Shown piece after piece: positions 7,746 to 17,323 of a DNA stretch of 64,000 nucleotides. Origin of the DNA: Isoptericola halalbus. Lineage in GTDB: Bacteria; Actinomycetota; Actinomycetes; Actinomycetales; Cellulomonadaceae. Position 1 is the first letter of the stretch, and each line of letters opens with the position of its first letter. A program made the translations under genes and the position numbers. The notes below the pieces were generated by a model. It saw only the letters and a program-made list of their open reading frames with translations. It had not been told where the DNA came from and did no database searches. The DNA lies in the NCBI GenBank assembly GCA_009663185.1, contig VJZX01000004.1, positions 162,252 to 226,251 on the forward strand, written 5' to 3'.

Positions 7746-9653
7746 TCACTCCACGGTGACGGACTTGGCGAGGTTGCGCGGCTGGTCGACGTCGAGCCCC
7801 TTGGCAGTAGCCAGCGCCATCGCGAAGATCTGCAGCGGGACGACGGCGAGCAGGGGCTGCATCAGCGTGGGCGCCTGCGGGATCCAGAAGATCTCGTCGG
7901 CGTACCGGCGCACCTCGTCGTCGCCGTCCTCGGCGATGACGAGCGTGCGGGCGCCGCGGGCCCGGATCTCCTGGATGTTGGAGACGACCTTGGAGTGCAG
8001 CTGATCGCGCCCGCGCGGCGACGGCACGATGACGAACACCGGCTGCCCCTCGTCGATGAGCGCGATCGGGCCGTGCTTGAGCTCGCCGGCGGCGAAGCCC
8101 TCGGCGTGGATGTAGGCGAGTTCCTTGAGCTTGAGCGCGCCCTCCAGGGCGACGGGGAACCCGACGTGGCGGCCGAGGAAGAGCACCTTGTCCTGGTCGG
8201 CCATCGACCGTGCCGTGGCACGCACGTACTCGCTGCGCTCGAGGACGGTCTGCACCTTGCGCGGCATCTCGCGCAGCTCAGCGAGGATGGCCGCGACCTC
8301 GTCGGGGAACTTGTTGCCCCGCAGCTGGGCCAGGTACAGGCCGAGGATGTACGCGGCAGTGATCTGGGCGAGGAACGCCTTGGTCGAGGCGACGGCGATC
8401 TCCGGGCCGGCGTGCGTGTACAGCACGGCGTCGGACTCGCGCGGGATCGTCGAGCCGTTGGTGTTGACGATGGCGAGCACCTTGGCGCCCTGCTCTCGCG
8501 CGTGCCGCACGGCCATGAGCGTGTCCATCGTCTCGCCCGACTGGGAGACCGCGACCACGAGCGTCTTGGAGTTCACGATCGGGTCGCGGTAGCGGAACTC
8601 GTGCGCGAGCTCGACCTCGACCGGGATGCGGCACCAGTGCTCGATCGCGTACTTGGCCACGTGCCCCGCGTACGCGGCGGTGCCGCACGCGACGACGATG
8701 ATCTTGTCCACGGCGCGCAGCACCGCCTCGTCGATCCGCAGGTCGTCGAGCACGATGTTGCCGGCCTCGTCCGTGCGCCCCAGCAGCGTGTCGGCCACGG
8801 CGTGCGGCTGGTCGTGGATCTCCTTGTCCATGAAGGAGGAGAAGCCGCCCTTCTCGGCCGCCGACGCGTCCCAGTCGACCGTGAACCGCTTGCCCTGGGC
8901 AGGCTTGCCGTCGAAGTCGCTCACGTCGACCGACGTCGGCGTGAGCGTCACGATCTGGTCCTGGCCGAGCTCGAGGGCCTCCTTGGTGTGCGCGACGAAC
9001 GCCGCGACGTCGGACCCGAGGAAGTTCTCCCCCTCGCCGAGCCCGACCACCAGCGGCGAGTCGTGCCGCGCGCCCACGACCGTCGTCGGGTCGTCAGCGT
9101 GGACCGCGAGCAGCGTGAACGTACCCACGAGCCGGCGCGCCGTGGCGGCCATCGCGGCCGTGAGATCGCCCGAGGCGCGGTACTCCTTGGCGAGCAGCTG
9201 TGCAGCGACCTCGGTGTCCGTGTCGGAGACGAAGGGGACGCCGTCGGCGGACAGGTCGCGCCGCAGCGCGGCGAAGTTCTCGATGATGCCGTTGTGGATC
9301 ACGGCCAGGCGGCCACCGTCTGCCAGGTGCGGGTGGGCGTTGGTGTCGGTCGGTCCGCCGTGCGTGGCCCACCGCGTGTGCCCGATCGCCGCCGTCGCCG
9401 CCGGCAGCGGCCGCGACTCCAGGTCGGCCACGAGGTTGCCGAGCTTGCCCGCCTTCTTCGAGAAGGAGACCTGCTCCAGGCCGGGACCCACGAGTGCGAC
9501 ACCCGCCGAGTCGTACCCGCGGTACTCCAGACGCTTCAGACCCTCCAGCGCGACCTCGAGAGGACGCTCCGAAGCGACCGGGGCGCCGTGCCCGACGGCG
9601 CCCGCCTCAGCAGAGACGAAGCCCAGACCGGTGTAGCCGACGATTCCACACAT
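7746..9653 (-). CDS. glmS: Glutamine-fructose-6-phosphate aminotransferase (isomerizing)
   Basis: Makes glucosamine-6-phosphate from fructose-6-phosphate and glutamine, the first step to UDP-GlcNAc and peptidoglycan. The 635 residues begin MCGIVGY, with Cys2 as the glutaminase nucleophile after Met removal. The glutaminase half contains [20 protein letters not shown] and HNGIIEN. Two SIS domains follow ([24 protein letters not shown]), and the end is the conserved [11 protein letters not shown]. There is no sign of a glmS ribozyme, since the ATG is only 7 nt from a -10 box. glmM lies 3.6 kb away on the same strand, so the pathway genes are close but not in one operon. Confidence 0.97.
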   Translation of the reverse strand: MCGIVGYTGLGFVSAEAGAVGHGAPVASERPLEVALEGLKRLEYRGYDSAGVALVGPGLEQVSFSKKAGKLGNLVADLESRPLPAATAAIGHTRWATHGGPTDTNAHPHLADGGRLAVIHNGIIENFAALRRDLSADGVPFVSDTDTEVAAQLLAKEYRASGDLTAAMAATARRLVGTFTLLAVHADDPTTVVGARHDSPLVVGLGEGENFLGSDVAAFVAHTKEALELGQDQIVTLTPTSVDVSDFDGKPAQGKRFTVDWDASAAEKGGFSSFMDKEIHDQPHAVADTLLGRTDEAGNIVLDDLRIDEAVLRAVDKIIVVACGTAAYAGHVAKYAIEHWCRIPVEVELAHEFRYRDPIVNSKTLVVAVSQSGETMDTLMAVRHAREQGAKVLAIVNTNGSTIPRESDAVLYTHAGPEIAVASTKAFLAQITAAYILGLYLAQLRGNKFPDEVAAILAELREMPRKVQTVLERSEYVRATARSMADQDKVLFLGRHVGFPVALEGALKLKELAYIHAEGFAAGELKHGPIALIDEGQPVFVIVPSPRGRDQLHSKVVSNIQEIRARGARTLVIAEDGDDEVRRYADEIFWIPQAPTLMQPLLAVVPLQIFAMALATAKGLDVDQPRNLAKSVTVE

Positions 9654-9660
9654 GGCCGCG

Positions 9661-9666
9661 AGTCTA
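9661..9666 (-). promoter_or_regulatory. -10 box of glmS (leaderless)
   Basis: On the minus strand TAGACT lies exactly 7 nt before the glmS ATG. No Shine-Dalgarno is present. This is the clearest single example of the leaderless pattern in the window. Confidence 0.55.
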
Positions 9667-9740
9667 TCCGTCGGTGCTGCGCGACCCGACCCGCACGGCC
9701 GCGCCCGTGAGCGGACCCACACGGGCCTACGCTCGCGAGC

Positions 9741-10577
9741 ATGGGGGTGCTGATCGGGTTGTCCGGGTGGCGCTACGCCGGCTGGCGCGGGCGCTTCTAC
9801 CCCGAAGGACTGCCGCAGCGCCGCGAGCTCGAGCACATCGCGTCGGTGTTCCCGACGGTCGAGCTCAACGGCTCGTTCTACTCGCTGCAGCAGCCGGCGT
9901 CCTACCTGCGGTGGCGCGACGCCGTCCCGCCCGGCTTCACCTTCGCCGTCAAGGGCGGGCGCTTCGTCACGCACATGAAGCGCCTTCGCGACGTGCGCAC
10001 GCCGCTCGCCAACTTCTTCGCGAGCGGCGTGCTGGCCCTGGGCGACCGGCTCGGGCCCGTCCTGTGGCAGCTCCCCGAGCGCGCGACGCTCGAGCTCGAG
10101 ACGCTCGACGAGTTCCTCGACCTCCTGCCCAGGAGCACGACGGCGGCGGGCCGGCTCGCGACCGAGCACGACGACAAGCTGCCCGCCGACCCATGGACCA
10201 AGCCCGGGACGCACCGCCCGCTGCGGCACGCGCTCGAGCCGCGCCACGCCTCGTTCGACGACCCCGCGGCGCTGCGGCTCCTGCGCGACAACGACGTCGC
10301 GCTCGTCACCTCGGACGGGGCAGGCCGGTGGCCGATGTTCGAGCACACGACGGCGCAGCTCGTCTACGTGCGCCTGCACGGCCCCACCACGCTGTACGCG
10401 AGCGCCTACGACGACGCGCTCCTCGACCGCTGGGCCACGTGGGTGCGGCGGCGGCACGACGCCGGGCACGACGTCGTCGTCTACTTCGACAACGACGTCG
10501 ACGCCCACGCGCCGCACGACGCGCAGCGGCTCGTCGAGCGTCTCGCCGACGTGGCCGAGCACTGGCCATCAGGCTGA
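9741..10577 (+). CDS. DUF72 (YecE-like) family protein
   Basis: TIM-barrel-like protein of 278 residues. DUF72 hallmarks are [20 protein letters not shown] at the start, [38 protein letters not shown] and YVRLHGP. The family is widespread and has no firm biochemical role. TACGCT at 9728-9733 ends 7 nt before the ATG, so it is probably leaderless. It is divergent from glmS and is followed by coaA after 41 nt. Confidence 0.85.
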   Translation: MGVLIGLSGWRYAGWRGRFYPEGLPQRRELEHIASVFPTVELNGSFYSLQQPASYLRWRDAVPPGFTFAVKGGRFVTHMKRLRDVRTPLANFFASGVLALGDRLGPVLWQLPERATLELETLDEFLDLLPRSTTAAGRLATEHDDKLPADPWTKPGTHRPLRHALEPRHASFDDPAALRLLRDNDVALVTSDGAGRWPMFEHTTAQLVYVRLHGPTTLYASAYDDALLDRWATWVRRRHDAGHDVVVYFDNDVDAHAPHDAQRLVERLADVAEHWPSG

Positions 10578-10618
10578 GGGTGCGAACCCACCCGGAGATC
10601 TCGGGCAGAATCGGGCAG

Positions 10619-11641
10619 GTGGTACCGCACCTCTCCAACACCGCGAGCGGGACGACGTCCGGCCCCGGGGCCCCACAGCCCCTGGGCGAGCACCTGACGC
10701 GCCTCGCGCCGTCGTCCCCCTACGTCGACCTCGACCGTGCGGCGTGGAGCCGGCTGTCGGAGTCGACGCCCCTGCCGCTCACCGACTCCGACGTCGAGCG
10801 GCTGCGCGGCCTGGGCGACCCGATCGACCTGGCCGAGGTCGACGCGATCTACCGCCCGCTCTCGCGCCTGCTCAACCTCTACGTGACCGCGACCGCGGGC
10901 CTGCACGGCGCGACGTCGACGTTCCTGCGCGAGGAGCCGCCGCGCACCCCGTACGTCATCGGCGTCGCCGGATCCGTCGCGGTCGGCAAGTCGACGGCCG
11001 CCCGCGTCCTGCGTGAGATGCTCGCACGCTGGCCCGAGACCCCGCACGTCGAGCTCGTCACGACCGACGGCTTCCTGCACCCCAACGCCGAGCTGCAGCG
11101 CCGGGGCCTGATGGAGCGCAAGGGGTTCCCCGAGTCGTACGACCGCCGCGCGCTCATCCGCTTCCTGTCCAAGATCAAGGCCGGGCAGGAGGAGGTGCGG
11201 GCACCCGTCTACTCCCACGTCGTCTACGACATCGTGCCGGGCGCCGAGATCGTCGTGCGCAAGCCCGACGTGCTCATCGTCGAGGGCCTCAACGTGCTGC
11301 AGCCCGCCCGGCCGTCGTCGGTCGACGAGTCGACGGTCGCGGTGAGCGACTTCTTCGACTTCTCCATCTACGTCGACGCCCGCACGCGCAACATCCGCCA
11401 GTGGTACGTCGACCGGTTCCTCAAGCTGCGCCGCACCGCGTTCAGCCGGCCCGAGTCGTTCTTCCGCCGGTACGCCGACCTCTCCGACGCCGAGGCGACC
11501 GCCCAGGCGCTGGCGATCTGGGACGCGATCAACGCGCCGAACCTCGAGCAGAACATCCTGCCGACGCGCGGCCGCGCGACGCTCGTGCTGACCAAGGGCT
11601 CCGACCACTCGGTCCAGCGGGTGCGCCTGCGCAAGCTCTGA
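10619..11641 (+). CDS. coaA: Type I pantothenate kinase
   Basis: Phosphorylates pantothenate, the first committed step of coenzyme A synthesis. The 340 residues have the P-loop [12 protein letters not shown] (115-126), [24 protein letters not shown] and the terminal [18 protein letters not shown] typical of bacterial CoaA. GTG 10619 is preceded by CAGAAT (10606-10611) with 7 nt between, which fits a leaderless start and gives a slightly longer N-terminus than the E. coli enzyme. It ends 4 nt from the convergent DedA gene. Confidence 0.94.
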   Translation: MVPHLSNTASGTTSGPGAPQPLGEHLTRLAPSSPYVDLDRAAWSRLSESTPLPLTDSDVERLRGLGDPIDLAEVDAIYRPLSRLLNLYVTATAGLHGATSTFLREEPPRTPYVIGVAGSVAVGKSTAARVLREMLARWPETPHVELVTTDGFLHPNAELQRRGLMERKGFPESYDRRALIRFLSKIKAGQEEVRAPVYSHVVYDIVPGAEIVVRKPDVLIVEGLNVLQPARPSSVDESTVAVSDFFDFSIYVDARTRNIRQWYVDRFLKLRRTAFSRPESFFRRYADLSDAEATAQALAIWDAINAPNLEQNILPTRGRATLVLTKGSDHSVQRVRLRKL

Positions 11642-11645
11642 CGGA

Positions 11646-12395
11646 TCAGGCCGACTCGCGGCCGGCCGCGGCCTCCGCCGTGCACGGCTCCGGGCAAGGC
11701 TCCTGATCGGCCGCCGCGGCCGCCGCGGCACGCTCGGCCTCCTCGGCCGCCAGCTCGGCGGCCTCCGCCTCGGCCATCTTGCGCCGGGTCAGGCGCTGGA
11801 CCACCTGGTCGACGACGACCCCGAGCAGGATGCCCGCGAGGACGCCCACGCCCATCGCCAGCAGCGTGTTGTGGCCGAGCCAGCTCGCCGCCGCGAGCCC
11901 GATGAGCATGGAGTACACCGCCCACGTCGCGGCTGCGATGGCGGCGTAGGCCATGAACCGGCGTCGTGGGTAGCCGACCGCCCCCGCCGTCATGTTGACC
12001 GCGACGCGGCCGACAGGGATGTAGCGCGCGGCGAGGATGAGCGACGCACCGCGGTGCAGCAGAGCCCGGCGCGCCCACACGACCGCGCGGCGACCGCGGG
12101 CCGTGCGCAGGAACGGGATGCGCTCGGTACCGACCGCCTTGCCGATCGAGTAGGCGATCTGGTCTCCGCACCACGCGCCGAGCGCGGCCATCACCAGGAT
12201 CGCGGGGAGCCACGGCGTGCCCGTGGCGTGGGCGGAGACCGTGAGCGTGATCACCACCGACTCGCTCGGCAGCGGCGGGAAGAAGCCGTCGATCGTCGCG
12301 AACCCGAACATCGCCGGGTAGACCCAGGCGGACGCAGCCAGGGCGAGGATCCAGCTCTCCAGCTGCTCCAGGAAGATGGTCACTGCCTCTGGCAC
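11646..12395 (-). CDS. DedA-family (SNARE-associated/VTT) membrane protein
   Basis: Integral membrane protein of 249 residues. Family blocks are DGFFPPLPSESVVIT (the acidic membrane motif), GAWCGDQIAYSIGKAVG, RYIPVGRVAVNMTAGAVGYPRRRF and several hydrophobic helices. DedA proteins act in membrane homeostasis and lipid-carrier or phospholipid flipping. The last 50 residues are an Ala/Glu-rich cytoplasmic tail with a CPEPC end, probably helical. The start is GTG 12395; a second GTG at 12383 is also possible. The 178-nt upstream gap has TACGCT at 12466-12471 (minus strand) as a candidate -10. Confidence 0.86.
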   Translation of the reverse strand: MPEAVTIFLEQLESWILALAASAWVYPAMFGFATIDGFFPPLPSESVVITLTVSAHATGTPWLPAILVMAALGAWCGDQIAYSIGKAVGTERIPFLRTARGRRAVVWARRALLHRGASLILAARYIPVGRVAVNMTAGAVGYPRRRFMAYAAIAAATWAVYSMLIGLAAASWLGHNTLLAMGVGVLAGILLGVVVDQVVQRLTRRKMAEAEAAELAAEEAERAAAAAAADQEPCPEPCTAEAAAGRESA

Positions 12396-12573
12396 GGTCC
12401 CTCGGTTCGTCGGCCGGTGGCATCGGCTCCGGCGGCGGCGCGACGCCGGTCGGCGTCACAGGAGAAGCGTAGGCAGACTCGGGCCGGTTCCCGCATGGGG
12501 GATTTCCCCAGTTCCACCCTGAACCCCGAAGTTCACCCAGGTTCACAGCCAGGGTCCAGCCCTGTCGGCGTCC

Positions 12574-13242
12574 TCAGCCGAGCGCGAACCCGAGCGTCTC
12601 TGCCGCCGCCCGCGGGTCAGGGTCGGGCCACCAGCGCGCGAGGTTCTCGTTCGACGAGAGCGACCGCGGCTGGGCGTGGTCGAGGTAGAGCTCGCCCGCG
12701 AGGTGGTCGGTCTCGTGCTGCACGATCCGCGCCGGCCACCCGGTGAGCACCTCGTCGAGCGCCGCGCCGGTCTCGTCCTGGCCCGTCAGTCGCACGCTGC
12801 GGTGCCGCGCGACGACGGCCTGCCACCCGGACACCGACAGGCAGCCCTCGAAGAACGCCACCCGCACGGGTTCGCCGTCCGGGCCCGGCACTCCCTCGTA
12901 CCGCGGATTCACGAGCACGCGGTACGGCAGAGGCGTGCGCGCGCGCGGGGCGTCGACCGGGGCGCCGGCGTCCTCCACGACGGCGATCGCGAGCGGGATG
13001 CCGACCTGCGGCGCCGCGAGGCCGACACCCGGCGCTGCGCGCATCGTGCGCCGCATGGTCTCGAGCAGGCGGCCCAGGTCGTCCCCGAGCTGGCCCGTGT
13101 ACGGGTTCGCCGGCCGCCGCAGCACGGGGTCGCCCGCCTGGACGATCGGCAGGACGCCGTCCCCGCGCTCCTCCACGACGTCGAGCAGGTCCCGGACGGC
13201 GTCGCGCAGTGCGGGATCGACGGCCGGGTCGACGTCGGTCAC
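12574..13242 (-). CDS. def: Peptide deformylase
   Basis: Metalloenzyme that removes the formyl group from nascent proteins. The 222 residues show all three motifs: [10 protein letters not shown] (72-81), EGCLSV with metal ligand Cys134, and QHETDH with His176 and His180. The N-terminal 30 residues are an extra helical extension. The GTG start overlaps the glmM stop (GTGA at 13239-13242), so translation is probably coupled to glmM. This pairing links protein maturation with cell-wall precursor synthesis only by location. Confidence 0.93.
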   Translation of the reverse strand: MTDVDPAVDPALRDAVRDLLDVVEERGDGVLPIVQAGDPVLRRPANPYTGQLGDDLGRLLETMRRTMRAAPGVGLAAPQVGIPLAIAVVEDAGAPVDAPRARTPLPYRVLVNPRYEGVPGPDGEPVRVAFFEGCLSVSGWQAVVARHRSVRLTGQDETGAALDEVLTGWPARIVQHETDHLAGELYLDHAQPRSLSSNENLARWWPDPDPRAAAETLGFALG

Positions 13243-14603
13243 AGCGCCAGACGGTCACGGACGACGGCGGCGAGCGTGTCCGCCACGCCGTCGGCCTGCG
13301 TCTGGGTCGCCGCCTCGACCATGACCCGCACGACGGGCTCGGTGCCCGACGGGCGGAGCAGCACGCGGCCCGTCTCGCCCAGCAGCGCCTCGGCGTTCTC
13401 GACGGCGGCGCGCACGCCCTCGTCGGAACCCGCGCGGGCCCGGTCCACGCCCTTGACGTTGATCAGTGTCTGCGGCAGGCGCGGGATCTCGGCCGCGAGC
13501 TCGGCGAGACGCTTGCCCGACGCCTTGACCTGGGCCGCGAGGTGCAGCGCGGTGAGGATGCCGTCGCCCGTGGTGGCGTGCTCGGCCAGGATGATGTGCC
13601 CGGACTGCTCGCCGCCGAGGCCGTAGCCGTGCGCGCGCATCTCCTCGAGCACGTACCGGTCGCCGACGGCCGTCTGGACGGTCGTGATGCCGGCGTCCTT
13701 CATGGCCAGGAGCAGGCCGAGGTTGCTCATCACGGTCACGACCAGGGTGTCCGAGGCAAGACGGCCCTCGTCCTTGAGCGCGCGGGCCAGGATGCCGAGG
13801 ATCTGGTCGCCGTCGACGAGCACGCCGCCGTGGTCGACCCCGAGGCAGCGGTCGGCGTCTCCGTCGAACGCCACGCCGAAGTCGGCCTCGGCCGCGACGA
13901 CGACCGCCTGCAGCTGCTCGGGATGGGTCGACCCGGCCTTCTCGTTGATGTTGCGGCCGTCGGGGCTCGCGTTGATCACGACGACGTCGGCACCCGCCTC
14001 GCGCAGCGCGTCCGGACCGATCGCGCTCGCCGCGCCGTTGGCGCAGTCGACAGCGATCCGCAGGCCGTCGAGCGGCCGGTGGTCCGGCGTCGTGCCGATG
14101 CTGGCGACGAGGTGCTCGACGTACTGCGCGGCGGCGATGCCCGTGTCGCTGCGCATGCGCCCGACGCCGGCACCGACCGGCCGCTCCCACTCGGCGGCCA
14201 GCTGGGTCTCGATCGCGTCCTCGACCCCGTCGTCGAGCTTGAGCCCTCCGCGCGCGAAGAACTTGATGCCGTTGTCCGGCATGGCGTTGTGGGACGCCGA
14301 GACCATGACGCCCAGGTCGGCCTTCATGGCGCCCACGAGGTAGGCGAGCGCCGGGGTAGGCAGGACGCCCAGGTTGACCACGTCGACGCCCGCGCTGGCC
14401 AGGCCCGCCCCGACCGCAGCAGACAGGAACTCGCCCGACGCGCGCGGGTCGCGGCCGATCACCGCCCGGGGGCGGTGACCCTCGAACTCGCCCGTGGACC
14501 CGAGCACCTGCGCTGCCGCGCTTCCCAGCGCGAGCGCGAGCTCCGCGGTCACGTCGCGGTTGGCGAGGCCCCGGACCCCGTCGGTGCCGAACAGTCGTCC
14601 CAT
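13239..14603 (-). CDS. glmM: Phosphoglucosamine mutase
   Basis: Converts glucosamine-6-phosphate to glucosamine-1-phosphate for UDP-GlcNAc. The 454 residues start [12 protein letters not shown]. The active-site phosphoserine is Ser104 in SASHN, the metal-binding loop is DGDADRC, the sugar loop GGEQSGHII and the phosphate-binding loop [12 protein letters not shown]. The ATG follows AGGAGGAAG. It is downstream of rpsI on the same strand, with a strong hairpin between, and is coupled to def. Confidence 0.96.
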   Translation of the reverse strand: MGRLFGTDGVRGLANRDVTAELALALGSAAAQVLGSTGEFEGHRPRAVIGRDPRASGEFLSAAVGAGLASAGVDVVNLGVLPTPALAYLVGAMKADLGVMVSASHNAMPDNGIKFFARGGLKLDDGVEDAIETQLAAEWERPVGAGVGRMRSDTGIAAAQYVEHLVASIGTTPDHRPLDGLRIAVDCANGAASAIGPDALREAGADVVVINASPDGRNINEKAGSTHPEQLQAVVVAAEADFGVAFDGDADRCLGVDHGGVLVDGDQILGILARALKDEGRLASDTLVVTVMSNLGLLLAMKDAGITTVQTAVGDRYVLEEMRAHGYGLGGEQSGHIILAEHATTGDGILTALHLAAQVKASGKRLAELAAEIPRLPQTLINVKGVDRARAGSDEGVRAAVENAEALLGETGRVLLRPSGTEPVVRVMVEAATQTQADGVADTLAAVVRDRLAL

Positions 14604-14660
14604 GTGTGCTTCCTCCTGTGCTGGGCGCCGGGGTCGATCGTAGACGTCCCGACAATGCGG

Positions 14661-14690
14661 ACGGCCCCGCCGGGATTCCGACGGGGCCGT
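14661..14690 (-). terminator. Hairpin terminator after rpsI
   Basis: ACGGCCCCG (14661-14669) and CGGGGCCGT (14682-14690) make a perfect 9-bp stem with a 12-nt loop. It lies 17 nt beyond the rpsI stop and before glmM. There is no clear U-tract, as is common in actinobacteria. Confidence 0.65.
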
Positions 14691-14707
14691 TCGACGAGGC
14701 GCTTGGA

Positions 14708-15196
14708 TCAGCGCTTCGAGTACTGCGGAGCCTTGCGGGCCTTCTTGAGACCGGCCTTCTTGCGCTCGACCTCACGGGCGTCGCGCGTGAGGAAGCCCGC
14801 CTTCTTCAGGGCCGCGCGGTTCGCCTCACGGTCGATCTCGTTGAGCGCGCGGGCGATGCCCAGGCGCAGGGCGCCGGCCTGGCCGGTCGGGCCACCGCCG
14901 TTGATGCGGGCGATGATGTCGAAGCGGCCCTCGACCTCGACCAGCTTCAGCGGAGAGTTGACCAGCTGCTGGTGCACCTTGTTCGGGAAGTAGTCCTCGA
15001 GGGTGCGGCCGTTGATCTTCCACTGGCCGGTGCCCGGCACGAGGCGCACGCGCGCCACGGCCTCCTTGCGGCGGCCCAGGGCCTGGCCCGGGGCGGTGAT
15101 GGACTGACCGCCGTTGGCCACGGGGGCCGCGGTCTCGGTCGTGTAGGTGCTGGGAGTCTCGTCGTCCAGCTCGATGTCGACGTTGGTGTCGGCCAC
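14708..15196 (-). CDS. rpsI: 30S ribosomal protein S9
   Basis: Small-subunit protein whose C-terminal Lys/Arg tail reaches the P-site tRNA. The 162 residues end KAPQYSKR as in all S9 proteins; the body has [17 protein letters not shown] and [19 protein letters not shown]. An acidic N-terminal extension of about 35 residues is typical of actinobacteria. GTG 15196 (VADTNVDIE) was chosen because upstream codons look non-coding. It follows rplM by 37 nt in the usual rplM-rpsI operon. Confidence 0.95.
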   Translation of the reverse strand: MADTNVDIELDDETPSTYTTETAAPVANGGQSITAPGQALGRRKEAVARVRLVPGTGQWKINGRTLEDYFPNKVHQQLVNSPLKLVEVEGRFDIIARINGGGPTGQAGALRLGIARALNEIDREANRAALKKAGFLTRDAREVERKKAGLKKARKAPQYSKR

Positions 15197-15233
15197 TGGT
15201 GTGTCCTCGCGTCTTTCGCTTGTCTGCAGCGGC

Positions 15234-15683
15234 TCAGGCCTGCTGCGAAACCTGGGTGATCTCGAACGGCTTGGGCTGCTGCGCGGCGTGCGGGTGCTCC
15301 GCACCGCGGTAGACCTTCAGCTTCTTGAGCTGCTGGGCCGCGAGCGAGTTCTTCGGGAGCATGCCGCGCACGGCCTTCTCCACGGCCCGCTCGGGGTTCT
15401 TCTCCAGGAGCTCGCCGTAGGCCACCGAGCGCAGACCGCCCGGGTAGCCCGAGTGGCGGTAGGCCAGCTTGGTCTCGCGCTTGTTGCCGCTCAGGGCGAC
15501 CTTGTCGGCGTTGATGACGATGACGAAGTCACCGCCGTCGACGTGCGGGGCGAAGGTCGGCTTGTGCTTCCCGCGCAGGAGGGTGGCGACCTGGCTCGCC
15601 AGGCGGCCAAGGACGACGTCGGTCGCGTCGACGACGTACCAGTCGCGCTGGACCTCGCCGGGCTTCGGGGTGTACGTACGCAC
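15234..15683 (-). CDS. rplM: 50S ribosomal protein L13
   Basis: Early-assembly large-subunit protein of 149 residues. Motifs are [51 protein letters not shown] and [13 protein letters not shown] 15683 ([11 protein letters not shown]) is preferred because AAAAGG lies 9 nt upstream and this is the family start; an ATG 18 nt upstream would add six residues. It is the first gene of the rplM-rpsI operon, with a promoter about 160 nt upstream. Confidence 0.95.
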   Translation of the reverse strand: MRTYTPKPGEVQRDWYVVDATDVVLGRLASQVATLLRGKHKPTFAPHVDGGDFVIVINADKVALSGNKRETKLAYRHSGYPGGLRSVAYGELLEKNPERAVEKAVRGMLPKNSLAAQQLKKLKVYRGAEHPHAAQQPKPFEITQVSQQA

Positions 15684-15848
15684 GGTTCGTAACCTTTTCA
15701 TGTTCGGTGTCGTCGGACGAGAAGCGGCGCCCGATGAGTCAGGTGTTGTGCGCGGGAGCTCCGTGATGACGTCCTGGCCTGGGCATCGTCGTGGCGAGTG
15801 GGCGCGCTGACGATGCGGGACGCCGGAGGCATAGCACAACGACAGGTC

Positions 15849-15878
15849 AGTCTACAGACGCGCCGCACGCAGGGTCAA
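15849..15878 (-). promoter_or_regulatory. Promoter of rplM-rpsI
   Basis: On the minus strand TTGACC (15873-15878) and TAGACT (15849-15854) are separated by 18 nt, one of the best promoters in the window. Transcription from about 15842 gives a leader of roughly 160 nt before rplM. I see no convincing L13 leader fold, but the length leaves room for one. Confidence 0.65.
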
Positions 15879-15961
15879 AGCGAGGCCGGTCACGCTCGTC
15901 ACAGCCACTCCACTTCCACTGCCGCGCTGCGTCGCGGCGGACCCGGGTGCACCGTAGAGAC

Positions 15962-16375
15962 ATGACCGACGAGACTCCTGGGACGACCCCCGACCCGCTC
16001 ACCGGCGTCGAGGGCGACAACGACCAGCTGACCGCCGAGGACACGCTCCTCGACCGCGGTATCGCGGACGTGCTCGACGAGGGCTACTCGCCGCCGGAGC
16101 GCCCGCGGCCCAACCATTGGGGCGAGACGGCGTGGGAGGAGTCGGCCGGCGAGCCCATGGACCAGCGCCTTGCGCAGGAGGAGCCCGACTACTGGGAGGA
16201 GGACCGCCTCACGCGCCCCGACACCACACGCGCGGGACGTCTCGTCGCGGACGGCGACGCCGACCCGAATGCCGATGGTCGCCGTGACAACGACGTCTAC
16301 GGCGAGGACGCGGGGATCGACGGCGCGGGGGCGAGCGCCGAGGAAGCCGCCGTCCACTGGGTCGAGGAACCGTAG
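15962..16375 (+). CDS. DUF5709 family protein
   Basis: Small, very acidic protein of 137 residues. The block EDTLLDRGIADVLDEGYSPP, then DQRLAQEEPD and RAGRLVADGD, is the signature of DUF5709, a family found in actinobacteria with no assigned function. It has no membrane segment or signal peptide and is rich in Asp and Glu, and is probably largely disordered. The hexamer CACCGT at 15950-15955 ends 6 nt before the ATG, so it may be leaderless. It is divergent from rplM-rpsI. Confidence 0.8.
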   Translation: MTDETPGTTPDPLTGVEGDNDQLTAEDTLLDRGIADVLDEGYSPPERPRPNHWGETAWEESAGEPMDQRLAQEEPDYWEEDRLTRPDTTRAGRLVADGDADPNADGRRDNDVYGEDAGIDGAGASAEEAAVHWVEEP

Positions 16376-16400
16376 TCCGAATCGCTCACGACCCCCGCTG

Positions 16401-17306
16401 TCAGGCCTGCTCCCACACGTCCTCGTCCATCCGCCGCGCACGCACCCGCTCGGCGCGCGCGGCAAGCTCGTCGTCGGGCGGGTAGCTCACCTGCTCGAGC
16501 ACGAGACCGTGCGCCGGCGCGACCGCCGCGCCCGCCTCCCGCCGCCGCGACGCGAGCACCTCGGCCGGCCAGCCGACGTCGCGCCGCCCCTCTCCGACGG
16601 CTATCGACGCCCCGACGAGCGCGCGAACCATGTTGTGGCAGAACGCGTCGGCCCTCACGTTCGCCAGCACGAGCCCGGCGTCGGGCCCGCCGCCGGGCCG
16701 CTCCCAGGCGATGTGCTGCAGCTCCCGGATCGTCGTCGCACCGGGGCGCGGCTTGCAGAAGGCGGCGAAGTCGCGCACGCCGACGAGCGGCTGCACGGCC
16801 GCGTGCATCGCCGTTGCGTCCAGCGGGCGACGCGCCCACACCACGTGCGTGCGCCGGAGCGGGTCGCGCAGCGCGGGGTCGTCGGCGATCCGGTAGGTGT
16901 AGCTGCGGTAGGTGGCCGAGAACCGCGCGTCGAACCCCGGGGGCGCGACCTGCGCCCGGTGCACGACGACGTCGCGCGGGAGCACCCCCGTGAGGCGGTC
17001 GACGAGCGCCCGCCCCGGCGTCCGGTCCGACCGCCCGGGTACGGCGACCCACCGGTCGGCGGGCACGTCCACGTGGACGACCTGGCCGCGCGCGTGCACG
17101 CCCGCGTCGGTGCGTCCGGCGACCGTGACGCGCGGTTCCGGGAGCCCGAGGGACTCCGTGCGCAGGATCGTCGCCAGCCCGTCCTCGAGCACGCCCTGGA
17201 CGGTGCGCAGCGCGGGCTGACGGGCCCAGCCGGCGAACCCGGTCCCGTCGTACGCCAGATCGAGGCGGAGGCGGACGGTCTCGGGCGGTGGCGTCGTCGT
17301 GCTCAC
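16401..17306 (-). CDS. truA: tRNA pseudouridine(38-40) synthase
   Basis: Isomerises uridines 38-40 in the tRNA anticodon arm. The 301 residues carry the catalytic aspartate Asp67 in GRTDAGVHARGQV, LAYDGTGFAGWARQ at the N-terminus, FSATYRSYTYRI and DAFCHNMVRALVG. In many actinobacteria truA directly follows rplQ; here two genes separate them. GTG 17306 starts only 5 nt after the minus-strand hexamer GAGAAT, so it may be leaderless and share a promoter region with the divergent kinase gene. Confidence 0.94.
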   Translation of the reverse strand: MSTTTPPPETVRLRLDLAYDGTGFAGWARQPALRTVQGVLEDGLATILRTESLGLPEPRVTVAGRTDAGVHARGQVVHVDVPADRWVAVPGRSDRTPGRALVDRLTGVLPRDVVVHRAQVAPPGFDARFSATYRSYTYRIADDPALRDPLRRTHVVWARRPLDATAMHAAVQPLVGVRDFAAFCKPRPGATTIRELQHIAWERPGGGPDAGLVLANVRADAFCHNMVRALVGASIAVGEGRRDVGWPAEVLASRRREAGAAVAPAHGLVLEQVSYPPDDELAARAERVRARRMDEDVWEQA

Positions 17307-17311
17307 CGGGC

Positions 17312-17318
17312 CATTCTC
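17312..17318. promoter_or_regulatory. Overlapping divergent -10 boxes of truA and the ROK kinase gene
   Basis: Read on the plus strand, CATTCT (17312-17317) ends 6 nt before the ATG at 17324. Read on the minus strand, GAGAAT (17318-17313) ends 6 nt before the GTG at 17306 counted from its last base. The two start codons are only 17 nt apart, so two RNA polymerases could not use the site at once. Confidence 0.4.
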
Positions 17319-17323
17319 CCCGG

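Noticed and set aside
9654..9740. glmS ribozyme or other riboswitch upstream of glmS
   Set aside because: TAGACT lies 7 nt before the ATG, so there is probably no 5' untranslated region to hold one.
9494..10618. Extension of the coaA frame far upstream, over the DUF72 gene
   Set aside because: The added residues are Arg/Ala-rich nonsense in another frame of the DUF72 gene; GTG 10619 has a good leaderless promoter.
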